In this document: piece by piece, positions 35,526 through 44,163 of the stretch | Layout of the letters: each line of letters starts with the position of its first letter | Numbering within the stretch: the first letter of the stretch is position 1 | DNA from: Silvanigrella paludirubra | GTDB lineage: Bacteria; Bdellovibrionota_B; Oligoflexia; Silvanigrellales; Silvanigrellaceae | Direction of reading: 5' to 3' | Length of the DNA: 64,000 nt | Assembly: GCF_009208775.1 (NCBI RefSeq) | Contig: NZ_WFLM01000001.1 | Coordinates: 186,001 to 250,000, forward strand | Position numbers and translations under genes: made by a program | The notes under the pieces: generated by a model | Told to the model about the DNA's origin: nothing | What the model saw: the letters and a program-made list of their open reading frames with translations, nothing else | Databases searched by the model: none

Positions 35526-36572
35526 ATGCCATTAATAGAAGCTTACGCTGCTTTTAAATCAAATGAGCCATTACGTAGATTTCAATTTCAAAATAGAAAA
35601 ACGGGCGATCATGATGTCCAAATTGAAATTCATTATAGTGGTGTATGTCACTCTGATATTCATACTGCTAGAAATGAATGGGGTGGATCTATTTATCCCG
35701 TAGTTCCTGGACATGAAATTGTTGGTAAAGTAACTGAAGTTGGACCTGCTGTAACAAAGTATAAAGTTGGGGATTCTGTGGGTGTTGGTTGTATGGTGGA
35801 TTCATGCCGAAATTGTTTTTCATGTAAAAATGGAACAGAACAATATTGTGATAATGGAAGTACATTTACTTATAATAGCAAATTAAAAGGCTCTGAAACG
35901 CAAACATATGGTGGGTATGCAAAACAAATTGTGGTGAATGAAGATTTTGTTTTAAAAATTCCAGCAAATTTGCCTTTAGATAAAGCAGCACCGCTTTTAT
36001 GTGCAGGAGTAACAACGTATTCTCCACTGCGCCAATGGAAAGTAAAGCAGGGAGATCAAGTTGCCATTATTGGACTTGGTGGATTAGGTCACATGGCTGT
36101 TAAGTTAGCTGTAGCCATGGGAGCTGAGGTGACTGTAATAAGCCGTTCGAATAATAAAAAATCAGATTCTACTAAGTTAGGTGCTAAACATTATATTAAT
36201 ACCTCAGAGCCTGATATGCTTAATCAAAATGCAAATAAATTTGATTTTATTTTAAATACCGTTTCATCCGATCTTGATTTGACTCCCTTTTTAAATTTAT
36301 TAAAATTAGATTCAACCATGGTGCAGGTTGGTGCTCCTGAAAAACCCAATTCATTAAACATATTTCCTCTCATTTTTCGCAGAAGAAGGCTTGCAGGCTC
36401 CTTGATAGGTGGCATAAAAGAAACCCAAGAAATGCTTGATTTTTGTGGTAAACATAATATTTCATCCGACATTGAATTAATTTCTATGGAAAAAATAAAT
36501 GAAGCTTATGAACGTGTTGTTAAAGGAGATGTTCGTTATCGTTTTGTCATTGATATGAAATCTTTTAAATAA
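35526..36572 (+). CDS. Zinc-dependent NAD(P) alcohol dehydrogenase (cinnamyl-alcohol/YahK type)
   Basis: A 348-residue medium-chain dehydrogenase. Catalytic zinc ligands are in GVCHSDIHTARNEWG and VVPGHEIVG. The structural zinc site is the Cys-rich CMVDSCRNCFSCKNG with EQYC. The cofactor loop is AIIGLGGLGHMAVKLA. It has the family AGVTTYSPLRQW block. It interconverts aldehydes and primary alcohols with broad specificity. AAGGAAA precedes the ATG. It stands alone between a binding protein and the type III restriction genes. Confidence 0.93.
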   Translation: MPLIEAYAAFKSNEPLRRFQFQNRKTGDHDVQIEIHYSGVCHSDIHTARNEWGGSIYPVVPGHEIVGKVTEVGPAVTKYKVGDSVGVGCMVDSCRNCFSCKNGTEQYCDNGSTFTYNSKLKGSETQTYGGYAKQIVVNEDFVLKIPANLPLDKAAPLLCAGVTTYSPLRQWKVKQGDQVAIIGLGGLGHMAVKLAVAMGAEVTVISRSNNKKSDSTKLGAKHYINTSEPDMLNQNANKFDFILNTVSSDLDLTPFLNLLKLDSTMVQVGAPEKPNSLNIFPLIFRRRRLAGSLIGGIKETQEMLDFCGKHNISSDIELISMEKINEAYERVVKGDVRYRFVIDMKSFK

Positions 36573-36788
36573 ATAATCATTATCAAAAATCTTTTTAGGT
36601 AATCTTTAATTTATCATTATTTTTCATTTTAAAATTTTTATAATAAGTATGTATTTAAAACATATTTAACTATTTTAAAATTTTATTTAGTTGATATAAC
36701 TTAAAATTCAGCTAAAGTTATGAAAAGAGCTAAATCTATTCTAAATTAGAAATTGCTCTTAAATAATGAAATGAAAAAGGATCTTATT
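36573..36788 (+). promoter_or_regulatory. Upstream region of the type III restriction-modification genes
   Basis: About 215 AT-rich bases. Near the mod start is a small palindrome (36740-36750, TCTAA-A-TTAGA) nested inside a longer repeat (AAGAGC at 36725-36730 and GCTCTT at 36755-36760). It could be an operator or only chance in AT-rich DNA. Confidence 0.35.
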
Positions 36789-38690
36789 ATGAAAGAAAAT
36801 AATGAAAAAATAAGAGTTCAAAGTTTAAATTTCATTGAAGAAAAAAAGAAAAAATTAAAAGAAATTTTTCCTGAAATATTTTCAGACGGAAACTTGGATA
36901 TATTAAAATTAAAAGAATTATGTAATAATAGTAATGAGGAAAATGAAATAAATAATGAGTTTTATGGCTTATTTTGGCCTGGTAAAAAAAAAGCAAAAGA
37001 AAATTCCAGATCACAAACGCAAGGAACTTTATCTCTATTAAAAGACTGTGGTGTTGATATTGAAAATACAAAAAATATTTTTATTGAAGGTGAAAACTTA
37101 GAGGTTTTAAAACTATTACAAAAATCATATGCAAATAAAATTAAACTTATTTATATAGATCCTCCTTATAATACAGGTAATGACTTCATATATCACGATA
37201 AATATTCTGAAGGTAAAAATGATTACTATAAAAAAACGAAACAAGCAGATGAAAATGGACAATTACTGACATCAAATCCTATAGCAAGTGGACGTTTTCA
37301 TTCAAATTGGTTGTCTATGATGTACCCAAGGCTAGAACTTGCTAGGAATTTATTATGCGAAGACGGTGTTATTTTTATATCTATTGATGATAATGAAATA
37401 CATAATTTAAGACATTTAATGGATGAAATATTTGGTCAAGGAAACTTTTGTGGAGTGATTAAAAGAAGAGCTTCTCGAAAGTCTACATTCTTATCAAAAA
37501 CCATGTCAGACTTATGTGATTATTTAGTCATTTATTCAAAAGGTGAATTGTCAGAAATATTAAGTGTAGAGCAAGTTTCTGATGGCACAAGACCTGTTTT
37601 TAATGAAGGCAATAAATTAACAAATAGAACACTTTATAAAGGGATACAGGCAAAATGTGATGATGGAGTTTATAAAGCAGGTGAATATTCTGTTCGTTCA
37701 TTTAAGTTTGAATTATTAAATGAACTTATTATTAAAAATGGCATTTTACAAAATGATGTAGAAGTGAATGCTCCTTGGCGAGTAAATCAACAAATTATTA
37801 ATAAATCTATTTTTATTACAAAACATTTTGGATTCAGAAGAAAAGTCTTAGATGAAGAACTTGAAAAAAAGAAGGTATTAAGTGATTTATTAGATAACTC
37901 AGATTGTTATAATGAAAAAGGGAGTGAAGAGCTTTATTCGTTGTTTGAAAATGAAAAATGTGTTTTTGATAATCCTAAACCAATTGGGCTGATGCAGTAT
38001 ATATTTAAGGCATGTAATTTAAAAGAAAATGATTATGTTTTAGATTTTTTTGCGGGCTCAGGAACAACTCTTCATTCTGTCTTATATGAAAATTCTATTA
38101 AAGATTTCTCAATAAATTGTATATCAATTCAAATTCCCTTAAAAATTAAAGGTATAAATAGTAAATATGAAACAATTTCTGAACTCACAATTGAAAGAAT
38201 AAATAAGGCAATTAAAAAGATTACAAGTCATTCTGAATTCTCAAAAACTAAAAATTCAGATTTAGGATTTAAATGTTTTTCATTGAAAGAAACAAATTTT
38301 AAAAATTTTGATAATAAAAATGTAGAATCATTAAGTGAGTTAGAAAATTTATTTTCTAACTACCAAGAAACATTAAAAAGTAATAGAATAGAAGAAGATA
38401 TTATTTGGGAAATTATTTTGCAAGAAGGATTTCCATTACATAGTAAAATTAAAAAAGAAATGAAAATTATAAATAATATTTTTTATAGAATTAGTTCGAA
38501 TTGGTGTTTTCATGAACTTCTTATTTGCTTTGATGATAAAATTAATTATGAAACTGAATTTGAGTTATTAAATTTAGAAAAATCTGATATTGATAATAGA
38601 TTTATTTTAATTTTAAAAGATAAAGCTCTTTATAAAAGAGATGATATTAAGATTCGATTATCTGATAAATTTAAGATAAAAACTCTATAA
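36789..38690 (+). CDS. mod: Type III restriction-modification methyltransferase (Mod)
   Basis: A 633-residue adenine methyltransferase of the beta class. Motif IV DPPYNTGNDFIY lies near residue 124 and comes before motif I FFAGSGTTLHSV near residue 420, the type III order. The region between and after, with EDGVIFISIDDNEIHNLR and HSNWLSMMYPRLELA, is typical. ATG at 36789 is chosen because AAGGA lies 7 bases upstream; the TTG at 36753 is unsupported. Mod recognises the site and methylates it, and is needed for Res. It is followed after 6 bases by res. Confidence 0.95.
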   Translation: MKENNEKIRVQSLNFIEEKKKKLKEIFPEIFSDGNLDILKLKELCNNSNEENEINNEFYGLFWPGKKKAKENSRSQTQGTLSLLKDCGVDIENTKNIFIEGENLEVLKLLQKSYANKIKLIYIDPPYNTGNDFIYHDKYSEGKNDYYKKTKQADENGQLLTSNPIASGRFHSNWLSMMYPRLELARNLLCEDGVIFISIDDNEIHNLRHLMDEIFGQGNFCGVIKRRASRKSTFLSKTMSDLCDYLVIYSKGELSEILSVEQVSDGTRPVFNEGNKLTNRTLYKGIQAKCDDGVYKAGEYSVRSFKFELLNELIIKNGILQNDVEVNAPWRVNQQIINKSIFITKHFGFRRKVLDEELEKKKVLSDLLDNSDCYNEKGSEELYSLFENEKCVFDNPKPIGLMQYIFKACNLKENDYVLDFFAGSGTTLHSVLYENSIKDFSINCISIQIPLKIKGINSKYETISELTIERINKAIKKITSHSEFSKTKNSDLGFKCFSLKETNFKNFDNKNVESLSELENLFSNYQETLKSNRIEEDIIWEIILQEGFPLHSKIKKEMKIINNIFYRISSNWCFHELLICFDDKINYETEFELLNLEKSDIDNRFILILKDKALYKRDDIKIRLSDKFKIKTL

Positions 38691-38696
38691 AAAAGG

Positions 38697-41213
38697 GTGA
38701 AAATTTTGACTAATGAAATTAAATTAAAATTTGACTCTAATCTTCCTCATCAAATAAATGCAATTTGTGCAGTAGTTGATGTTTTTAATCAAATTGAAAA
38801 CAATGAAAAATTATATGAATACTATCATAGAAATGACATATATTCTAATTATCCATTAAATTTAGATATGAGTGATGAAGTTTTAAGAAAAAATATAATG
38901 GAAGTTCAAATTCGAAATGGAATTTCTTCTTCAAATGAAGTATTTTATGATGAAGGTAATCTTTTAGAAGATTTATCACCAAGTTTAAATGAGAAACATT
39001 CCTGTCCGCATTTTACTGTTGAAATGGAAACGGGTACAGGTAAAACATATGTTTATTTAAGAACAATTTATGAATTAAAGCAAAAAAATAATTTCAAAAA
39101 ATTTATTATTGTTGTCCCTAGTATTGCTATTTATGAAGGTGTTATTCAAGCATTTAATGCTATGGAGGAGCATTTTAAATATTTATACAATAATGAAATT
39201 TTAACTTTGTATCATTATGATGGTTTTTATAAACAAAATGAAATTAAAAATTTTTCTTTTAATTCAAATGGAATAGACGTTTTATTAATTTCTTTAGATT
39301 CATTTAATAAAGTAAATTATAATAATTTATTTAAAGAAGGGTATATTTTTGGAAGAGAAGAGCTACCTTATCAATTTATTCAGAAAACAAGACCAATTAT
39401 TATTTTAGATGAGCCTCAAACTAAATTTGGAACTGAAAAAAATAGTCAAGCTATTCGCTCTTTAAAACCCTTATTTGTTCTGAGGTATAGCGCTACACAT
39501 AAGCATTTTCCAAATTTGCTTTTTAAATTATCTCCTTTTGAAGCTTATCATAATAAATTAGTTAAAAGAATAGAAGTAATAGGTTTAGAAAATAATTTAA
39601 AAAATAATGGATCTATTGTTTTAAAAGAAGCAAAAAGAATTCATAATAAAATTACGGCTTTTATTTTATGCTTGAATATTTTGAAAAATGGAGAAAAAAA
39701 AGAAGCAGAAATATTATTAAACCAAGGAGACGATCTTTATTTGAAATCAAATTATTATGAATATAAAGATAATAATTATATAGTAAAAGAAATATATATT
39801 GGTGAAGATGGAGAATATATTTTATTTGAAAATGGACAAAAATTCTTTAAAGATGCGATCAAATTTTCTTCCATTGAATATTTGTTTCGTTCTCAAATTA
39901 GACAAACCATATTGACCCATATAGAAAAACAAAATAAATTATTTACTAGAGGTATAAAAGTATTATCTTTATTTTTTGTGGATAAAGTTTCAAATTATAT
40001 TAAAGAAAATAATAAAAATGGAATCATTAAAGATATTTTTGAAGAAGAATATGAAAGTTTAAAATATAAGTCTTCTTATTTTTCAAATTTAAATATAAAT
40101 GATATTCAAGCATCTTACTTTGCAAAAAGACAAATCAAAAATTCGGAAGAATATATAGAACTAAATGAAGAAAAATGGACAAAAGAGCAAAGACAGGCAT
40201 CCAAGAAATCATTTGAATTAATAATGAAAGATAAATCTAGTTTACTCTCTTTTGCAAGTCCAGTTTCCTTTATTTTTGCTCATTCTGCACTTAAAGAAGG
40301 TTGGGACAATCCAAATGTATTTCAAATTTGTACTTTAAACCAGACAAAATCAACTATAAAAAAAAGACAGGAAATTGGAAGAGGGCTTCGTTTATGTATA
40401 GATCAAACAGGAAAAAGAATTATAAAAGATGACCCCTACTTTGAAATAGCAAATTGTCTTACAATTGTTGCAAACGAAAATTATGAAAAATATGCAGATA
40501 ATCTTCAAAGAGAATATCAAGAAGAAGGTTTTACTTTTTTTGCTAAAACGGTAATTCATAATGATAAAGAAAATAAAGTTAAGGATATATCAAATGAGAA
40601 AAAATTCGATTTAAAAGCTAAGCAAAAAAAATTCAATTTTACTAATAATATGGATTTATTTATACAAAAATGTATAGATAAATTAAATTTAACTCATTTT
40701 CCTGATAATTATATTCCAAAATCGAGAGGAGTTATTTTTTATCAAAATTATTATCTCTATTTACATGAATTTGAGATTGATTGCGTTAAAATAAAAATAG
40801 TTAAAGATATAAATGATAAAAAACCTTTATTTATAAAATTAAAAATTGGTGAAAGTCTTTCATATAATTTAAATGATCAAAATTTATTAGGTTTTAAATT
40901 AAAAGATATTTTTAATAATCATGATCAAAGTTCATTTATTTTGTTTGAAAATGGAAAAATATTAACCTATTCAAATTTTTTAGAATTTAACTCATTGTCT
41001 TCTTTTTTAAAAGAAGAAGACAATTTAGTTACAACTGAAATAATTCATCCATATATCAATTTATTGCAAAAAGTATCTGAAGTTACAAATTTAACTAGGC
41101 ATAGTATTTTTGATATTTACAAAGGATTAACGGAAGATAGAAAATTGATGTTTTTAAAAAATCCAGATAAATTTATAAATATATTTATTTCTACGATTTT
41201 GAGTTTATGTTAA
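38697..41213 (+). CDS. res: Type III restriction Res subunit, apparently lacking the C-terminal nuclease domain
   Basis: An 838-residue SF2 helicase of the type III Res family. Walker A is METGTGKTYVYL (about 110), Walker B ILDEPQTKF (about 238), motif III LRYSATH and motif VI KKRQEIGRGLRLC (about 558). SALKEGWDNPNVFQICTL is also typical. Res proteins are normally near 970 residues with a PD-ExK nuclease domain last. This one stops in the linker (TLSLC-like end) and I see no PD or ExK pair. The start is GTG 38697, or TTG 38706 with better spacing to AAAAGGG. It is a truncated or nuclease-less variant. Confidence 0.9.
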   Translation: MKILTNEIKLKFDSNLPHQINAICAVVDVFNQIENNEKLYEYYHRNDIYSNYPLNLDMSDEVLRKNIMEVQIRNGISSSNEVFYDEGNLLEDLSPSLNEKHSCPHFTVEMETGTGKTYVYLRTIYELKQKNNFKKFIIVVPSIAIYEGVIQAFNAMEEHFKYLYNNEILTLYHYDGFYKQNEIKNFSFNSNGIDVLLISLDSFNKVNYNNLFKEGYIFGREELPYQFIQKTRPIIILDEPQTKFGTEKNSQAIRSLKPLFVLRYSATHKHFPNLLFKLSPFEAYHNKLVKRIEVIGLENNLKNNGSIVLKEAKRIHNKITAFILCLNILKNGEKKEAEILLNQGDDLYLKSNYYEYKDNNYIVKEIYIGEDGEYILFENGQKFFKDAIKFSSIEYLFRSQIRQTILTHIEKQNKLFTRGIKVLSLFFVDKVSNYIKENNKNGIIKDIFEEEYESLKYKSSYFSNLNINDIQASYFAKRQIKNSEEYIELNEEKWTKEQRQASKKSFELIMKDKSSLLSFASPVSFIFAHSALKEGWDNPNVFQICTLNQTKSTIKKRQEIGRGLRLCIDQTGKRIIKDDPYFEIANCLTIVANENYEKYADNLQREYQEEGFTFFAKTVIHNDKENKVKDISNEKKFDLKAKQKKFNFTNNMDLFIQKCIDKLNLTHFPDNYIPKSRGVIFYQNYYLYLHEFEIDCVKIKIVKDINDKKPLFIKLKIGESLSYNLNDQNLLGFKLKDIFNNHDQSSFILFENGKILTYSNFLEFNSLSSFLKEEDNLVTTEIIHPYINLLQKVSEVTNLTRHSIFDIYKGLTEDRKLMFLKNPDKFINIFISTILSLC

Positions 41214-41248
41214 TAGAGAAAACAATTTTAATTAAATTGTTTTCTCTA
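41214..41248. terminator. Bidirectional terminator between res and a convergent gene
   Basis: A 15-bp perfect inverted repeat (41214-41228 with 41234-41248, 5-base loop) starts directly after the res stop and has T residues after it on the plus strand. The stop of the convergent gene (41232) lies in the loop. It probably ends transcription from both sides. Confidence 0.82.
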
Positions 41249-41843
41249 TTTTTGGAATTTTAGGAAAATGATATTTTTCAAGTAATATTTCCCACGATAC
41301 ATGATTCCCTGTTGGCCATCCTATTAGTGATGCTAAAGCAGCATCAATTTTTAGAACAACAGCTAAAACCCCAACATGAATTTGAGTAAATGCAGATTTA
41401 ACAGTTAAAAGATCTTTTTTAACATTTTCATCGGAACAGGTTTCTCCCCAAAAGTCGGGAGTATTTTTTTGAATTTCTTCACTTGCAAAAAGAAAAATAT
41501 TTTTTCTTAATTCAAGTTGATTTGTAAACCATTTAGGATACCAAACCGCTTTGAAATCGGAAAAATCATTCCAAGTTTCAGAATTTGTTTTATTTGATAT
41601 GCGAATTAAAAATAATTCCGGATTTTTAATATGAAGAGCTCCACAAGTTATAGAATATGCCGATTTATAATATTCTATGAGTTGTTTGTTTCTTTTGCTA
41701 TTTTGAGTTGCTTGGGTTAAAAGAATTCCTAAAGAAAATACATCTGATAAAGTAAAATCGGATTCTTGATCTAAAAAATGTAAATAATTACCTGAAATTC
41801 TATCAAGAGATCTTCTTTGTGCTGCAGTGAAAATAGAAGACAT
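41232..41843 (-). CDS. Unknown protein downstream of mreB
   Basis: A 203-residue soluble protein. It is mostly helical with a basic start (TAAQRRSLDRISGNYLHFL) and a hydrophobic C-terminal helix (VGVLAVVLKIDAALASLIGW). There is no signal peptide. It lies 43 bases downstream of mreB on the same strand and could be in its operon. I do not recognise the family. Codon use looks like the neighbours. Confidence 0.7.
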   Translation of the reverse strand: MSSIFTAAQRRSLDRISGNYLHFLDQESDFTLSDVFSLGILLTQATQNSKRNKQLIEYYKSAYSITCGALHIKNPELFLIRISNKTNSETWNDFSDFKAVWYPKWFTNQLELRKNIFLFASEEIQKNTPDFWGETCSDENVKKDLLTVKSAFTQIHVGVLAVVLKIDAALASLIGWPTGNHVSWEILLEKYHFPKIPKIEKTI

Positions 41844-41886
41844 GGAAACCTCAAAAAGTTACTTAAAATAAAAAAATATTTTTTAT

Positions 41887-42915
41887 TTAAAAAGTAACTT
41901 CTCTGAGAAGTTCAGGATTGTCAAGAACGCGTCCCGAGCCAAGTACAACTGCAGTTAACGGATTTTCAGCAACAACAATAGGAAGTCCTGTTTCTTCACG
42001 TAATAAAACGTCCAAATTTCGAATGAGAGCTCCTCCCCCTACTAAAACAATTCCTTTATCAACTATATCTGCTGCTAATTCTGGAGGTGTTTTTTCAAGA
42101 GCAAGGCGCACCGCTTCTACTATTGCATTTACGGGTTCCTGCATTGCTTCGCGAATTTCTTCGCTTGTTACTTCAATTGTTTTTGGTATTCCGGCAACAA
42201 GGTCACGACCTTTTACTTGCATGGTGCGAATTTCTTCTTCTGGATAAGCAGAGCCAATTGCAATTTTAATTTGTTCTGCCGTTCTTTCCCCAATTAATAC
42301 GTTAAAACGTCGTTTTAAATAATTTACAATGGACTCATCCATTTTATCACCACCAACACGAACGCTTTTTGAATATACAATACCTAATAGAGATATTACC
42401 GCGACTTCTGTTGTTCCGCCGCCGATATCTACAATCATATTTCCGCTTGCTTCATGAATGGGCAAGTCTGCTCCAATAGATGCTGCCATAGGTTCTTCAA
42501 TTAAGTAAACAGAAGAGCATCCTGCAGATTCAGCAGATTCACGAACAGCTCTTTTTTCTACTTCTGTAATCCCATATGGAATACAAATAACGGCTCTTGG
42601 TCTAACAAGAGATCGGTGATTATGAGCAACACCAATAAAGTAACTTAACATTTTTTCCGTTAATTCAAAGTCGGCAATCACGCCGTCTTTCATTGGACGA
42701 ACAGCTTCAATTGTACCTGGAGTTCTTCCAAGCATTTCTTTTGCTGCTCTACCAACTGCTTTTACAGTACGAAGTCCACGGGAGTCACGTTGAACAGCAA
42801 CTACCGACGGTTCGTTTGCCACAATCCCTCTGTTTTTAACATAAACTAAAGTGTTGGCAGTTCCTAAATCTATAGCTAAATCGTGGGAAAGTAGCCTAAA
42901 AAACCAATCAAACAT
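41887..42915 (-). CDS. mreB: Rod-shape-determining actin homolog MreB
   Basis: A 342-residue actin-fold ATPase that organises elongation of the cell wall in rod-shaped cells. Start [20 protein letters not shown] gives the amphipathic membrane helix and phosphate-1 motif. [14 protein letters not shown] is phosphate-2 and [15 protein letters not shown] the adenosine motif. Length fits the family. mreC and mreD are not adjacent. It is the clearest sign that the organism is rod-shaped or helical at some stage. Confidence 0.97.
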   Translation of the reverse strand: MFDWFFRLLSHDLAIDLGTANTLVYVKNRGIVANEPSVVAVQRDSRGLRTVKAVGRAAKEMLGRTPGTIEAVRPMKDGVIADFELTEKMLSYFIGVAHNHRSLVRPRAVICIPYGITEVEKRAVRESAESAGCSSVYLIEEPMAASIGADLPIHEASGNMIVDIGGGTTEVAVISLLGIVYSKSVRVGGDKMDESIVNYLKRRFNVLIGERTAEQIKIAIGSAYPEEEIRTMQVKGRDLVAGIPKTIEVTSEEIREAMQEPVNAIVEAVRLALEKTPPELAADIVDKGIVLVGGGALIRNLDVLLREETGLPIVVAENPLTAVVLGSGRVLDNPELLREVTF

Positions 42916-43037
42916 GGATCCTCCCTAGGGAAATTGGAGAGAATGAACTTAAGTGCATTCAAAGTTTAATTCATGCTATATCAAAAAAGGTATCACTTTG
43001 AGAACGGTTATTCTATCAAAACAAACCAATTTTTACT

Positions 43038-44021
43038 CTATTGAAAAGAATATTGAACAGGACTGTTTGTACCTACTACCTGGATAGCAACAATTTCTGT
43101 CACCATATTTTGAGCAAATCGAGGGGGTACCGTCATAGGAAATACTTGTGATACAACCTCTTCAATCATTTTATCCACTGCTGAAAAATCCTTTTCTGGA
43201 AGCCTTTTGTGAGAAAGGTTTTCGAACTTTTGAAGGGATCCGTCCCCTTTAATATAAAGTTTATAATACACGATATCTCCTGGGCGTAGTGGGGAACTTG
43301 GTGGAACCCATCTTTCATGAGAATTCCATATACCTGAAAATTTTTCTTTGAACTCTTGACTAAATTGATAAAGCCCTAAATCCTTTACAGAATAACGTTC
43401 CATAATTTTAGGACCATTTCTAGGGGTGAGGTCATCTCCTACAATTGGAATGTCACCACTATCGCCTTCAATTTTTTGTTGTTTTTGAGTACTTTTACGG
43501 AGTTCATCTATGTAAGCCGAGCTTGAATTTGGTAAAAAGGAATCTAAACCGTTTTTAGTATTTTTTTGAATATTTTTAGGAAGAGAAATAGTTTCATCCT
43601 TATTATTTTTTGTAGGAATTCTCTTAGAAATAAAAGGATTTTTATTAGCTTCTCTGTCTGGAGAAACTAAGCTTTCGGGGACAAAAGTTTTGCTTTTAGA
43701 ATTTGGATTGTTATCGGCAAGAACACCTCCAGAATGATTTTTAGGAATATTTTTTGTCCCTAATTTTTTATTGGAATGTTCATTAATTGGAGATGAACTA
43801 GACATTTGTCCATCTGTAAATTGAATATGAATAGGAGGTTTGTTTGGCGTTGTAGAGCTTGTTATCTCTTTTAATTGATTTTCATTTGGTTTAAAATAGT
43901 ATAAAAAGTAGCCAAATAGAACGTGAAATAGAACAGAAATTAATACAATATACTGTAAATTATCCTTTTTTTCAGGATAAAGCCAAAGGGAATAATGAAT
44001 TTCTGTTTCGCGAAAAGCCAA
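43038..44021 (-). CDS. TonB-like inner membrane protein
   Basis: A 327-residue protein with a short cytoplasmic N-terminus and one membrane helix (about 27-45, IVLISVLFHVLFGYFLYYF). A long Asn/Lys/Ser/Pro-rich spacer (about 50-190) follows, then a C-terminal domain. The end (DIVYYKLYIKGDGSLQKFEN and MIEEVVSQVFPMTVPPRF) resembles a TonB/TolA C-terminal domain. It may span the periplasm to transfer energy or position outer membrane proteins. No exbB or exbD is nearby. It is divergent from the aspartase fusion gene. Confidence 0.65.
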   Translation of the reverse strand: MAFRETEIHYSLWLYPEKKDNLQYIVLISVLFHVLFGYFLYYFKPNENQLKEITSSTTPNKPPIHIQFTDGQMSSSSPINEHSNKKLGTKNIPKNHSGGVLADNNPNSKSKTFVPESLVSPDREANKNPFISKRIPTKNNKDETISLPKNIQKNTKNGLDSFLPNSSSAYIDELRKSTQKQQKIEGDSGDIPIVGDDLTPRNGPKIMERYSVKDLGLYQFSQEFKEKFSGIWNSHERWVPPSSPLRPGDIVYYKLYIKGDGSLQKFENLSHKRLPEKDFSAVDKMIEEVVSQVFPMTVPPRFAQNMVTEIVAIQVVGTNSPVQYSFQ

Positions 44022-44163
44022 AAGGATAACCTCATATCTTATTGAGTTGATTAGTATTTTTATTCTTAATCAACTATAGGGATGTAGCATCAAGTACTCC
44101 CATTGTCACCGCTATAAAATAGGTGTAACACAAAATGAATCCATATATGGAGGAATTATTGCC
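44022..44163. promoter_or_regulatory. Divergent promoter region before the aspartase fusion gene
   Basis: About 140 bases between divergent genes. It contains an 8-bp inverted repeat (GTTGATTA with TAATCAAC near 44046-44073) and GGAGGAA just before the plus-strand ATG. Promoter boxes are not clear. Confidence 0.4.

Noticed and set aside
41214-41843. A separated Res nuclease domain downstream of res
   Set aside because: The only gene there is on the opposite strand and its protein shows no PD-ExK pattern; no plus-strand frame continues.
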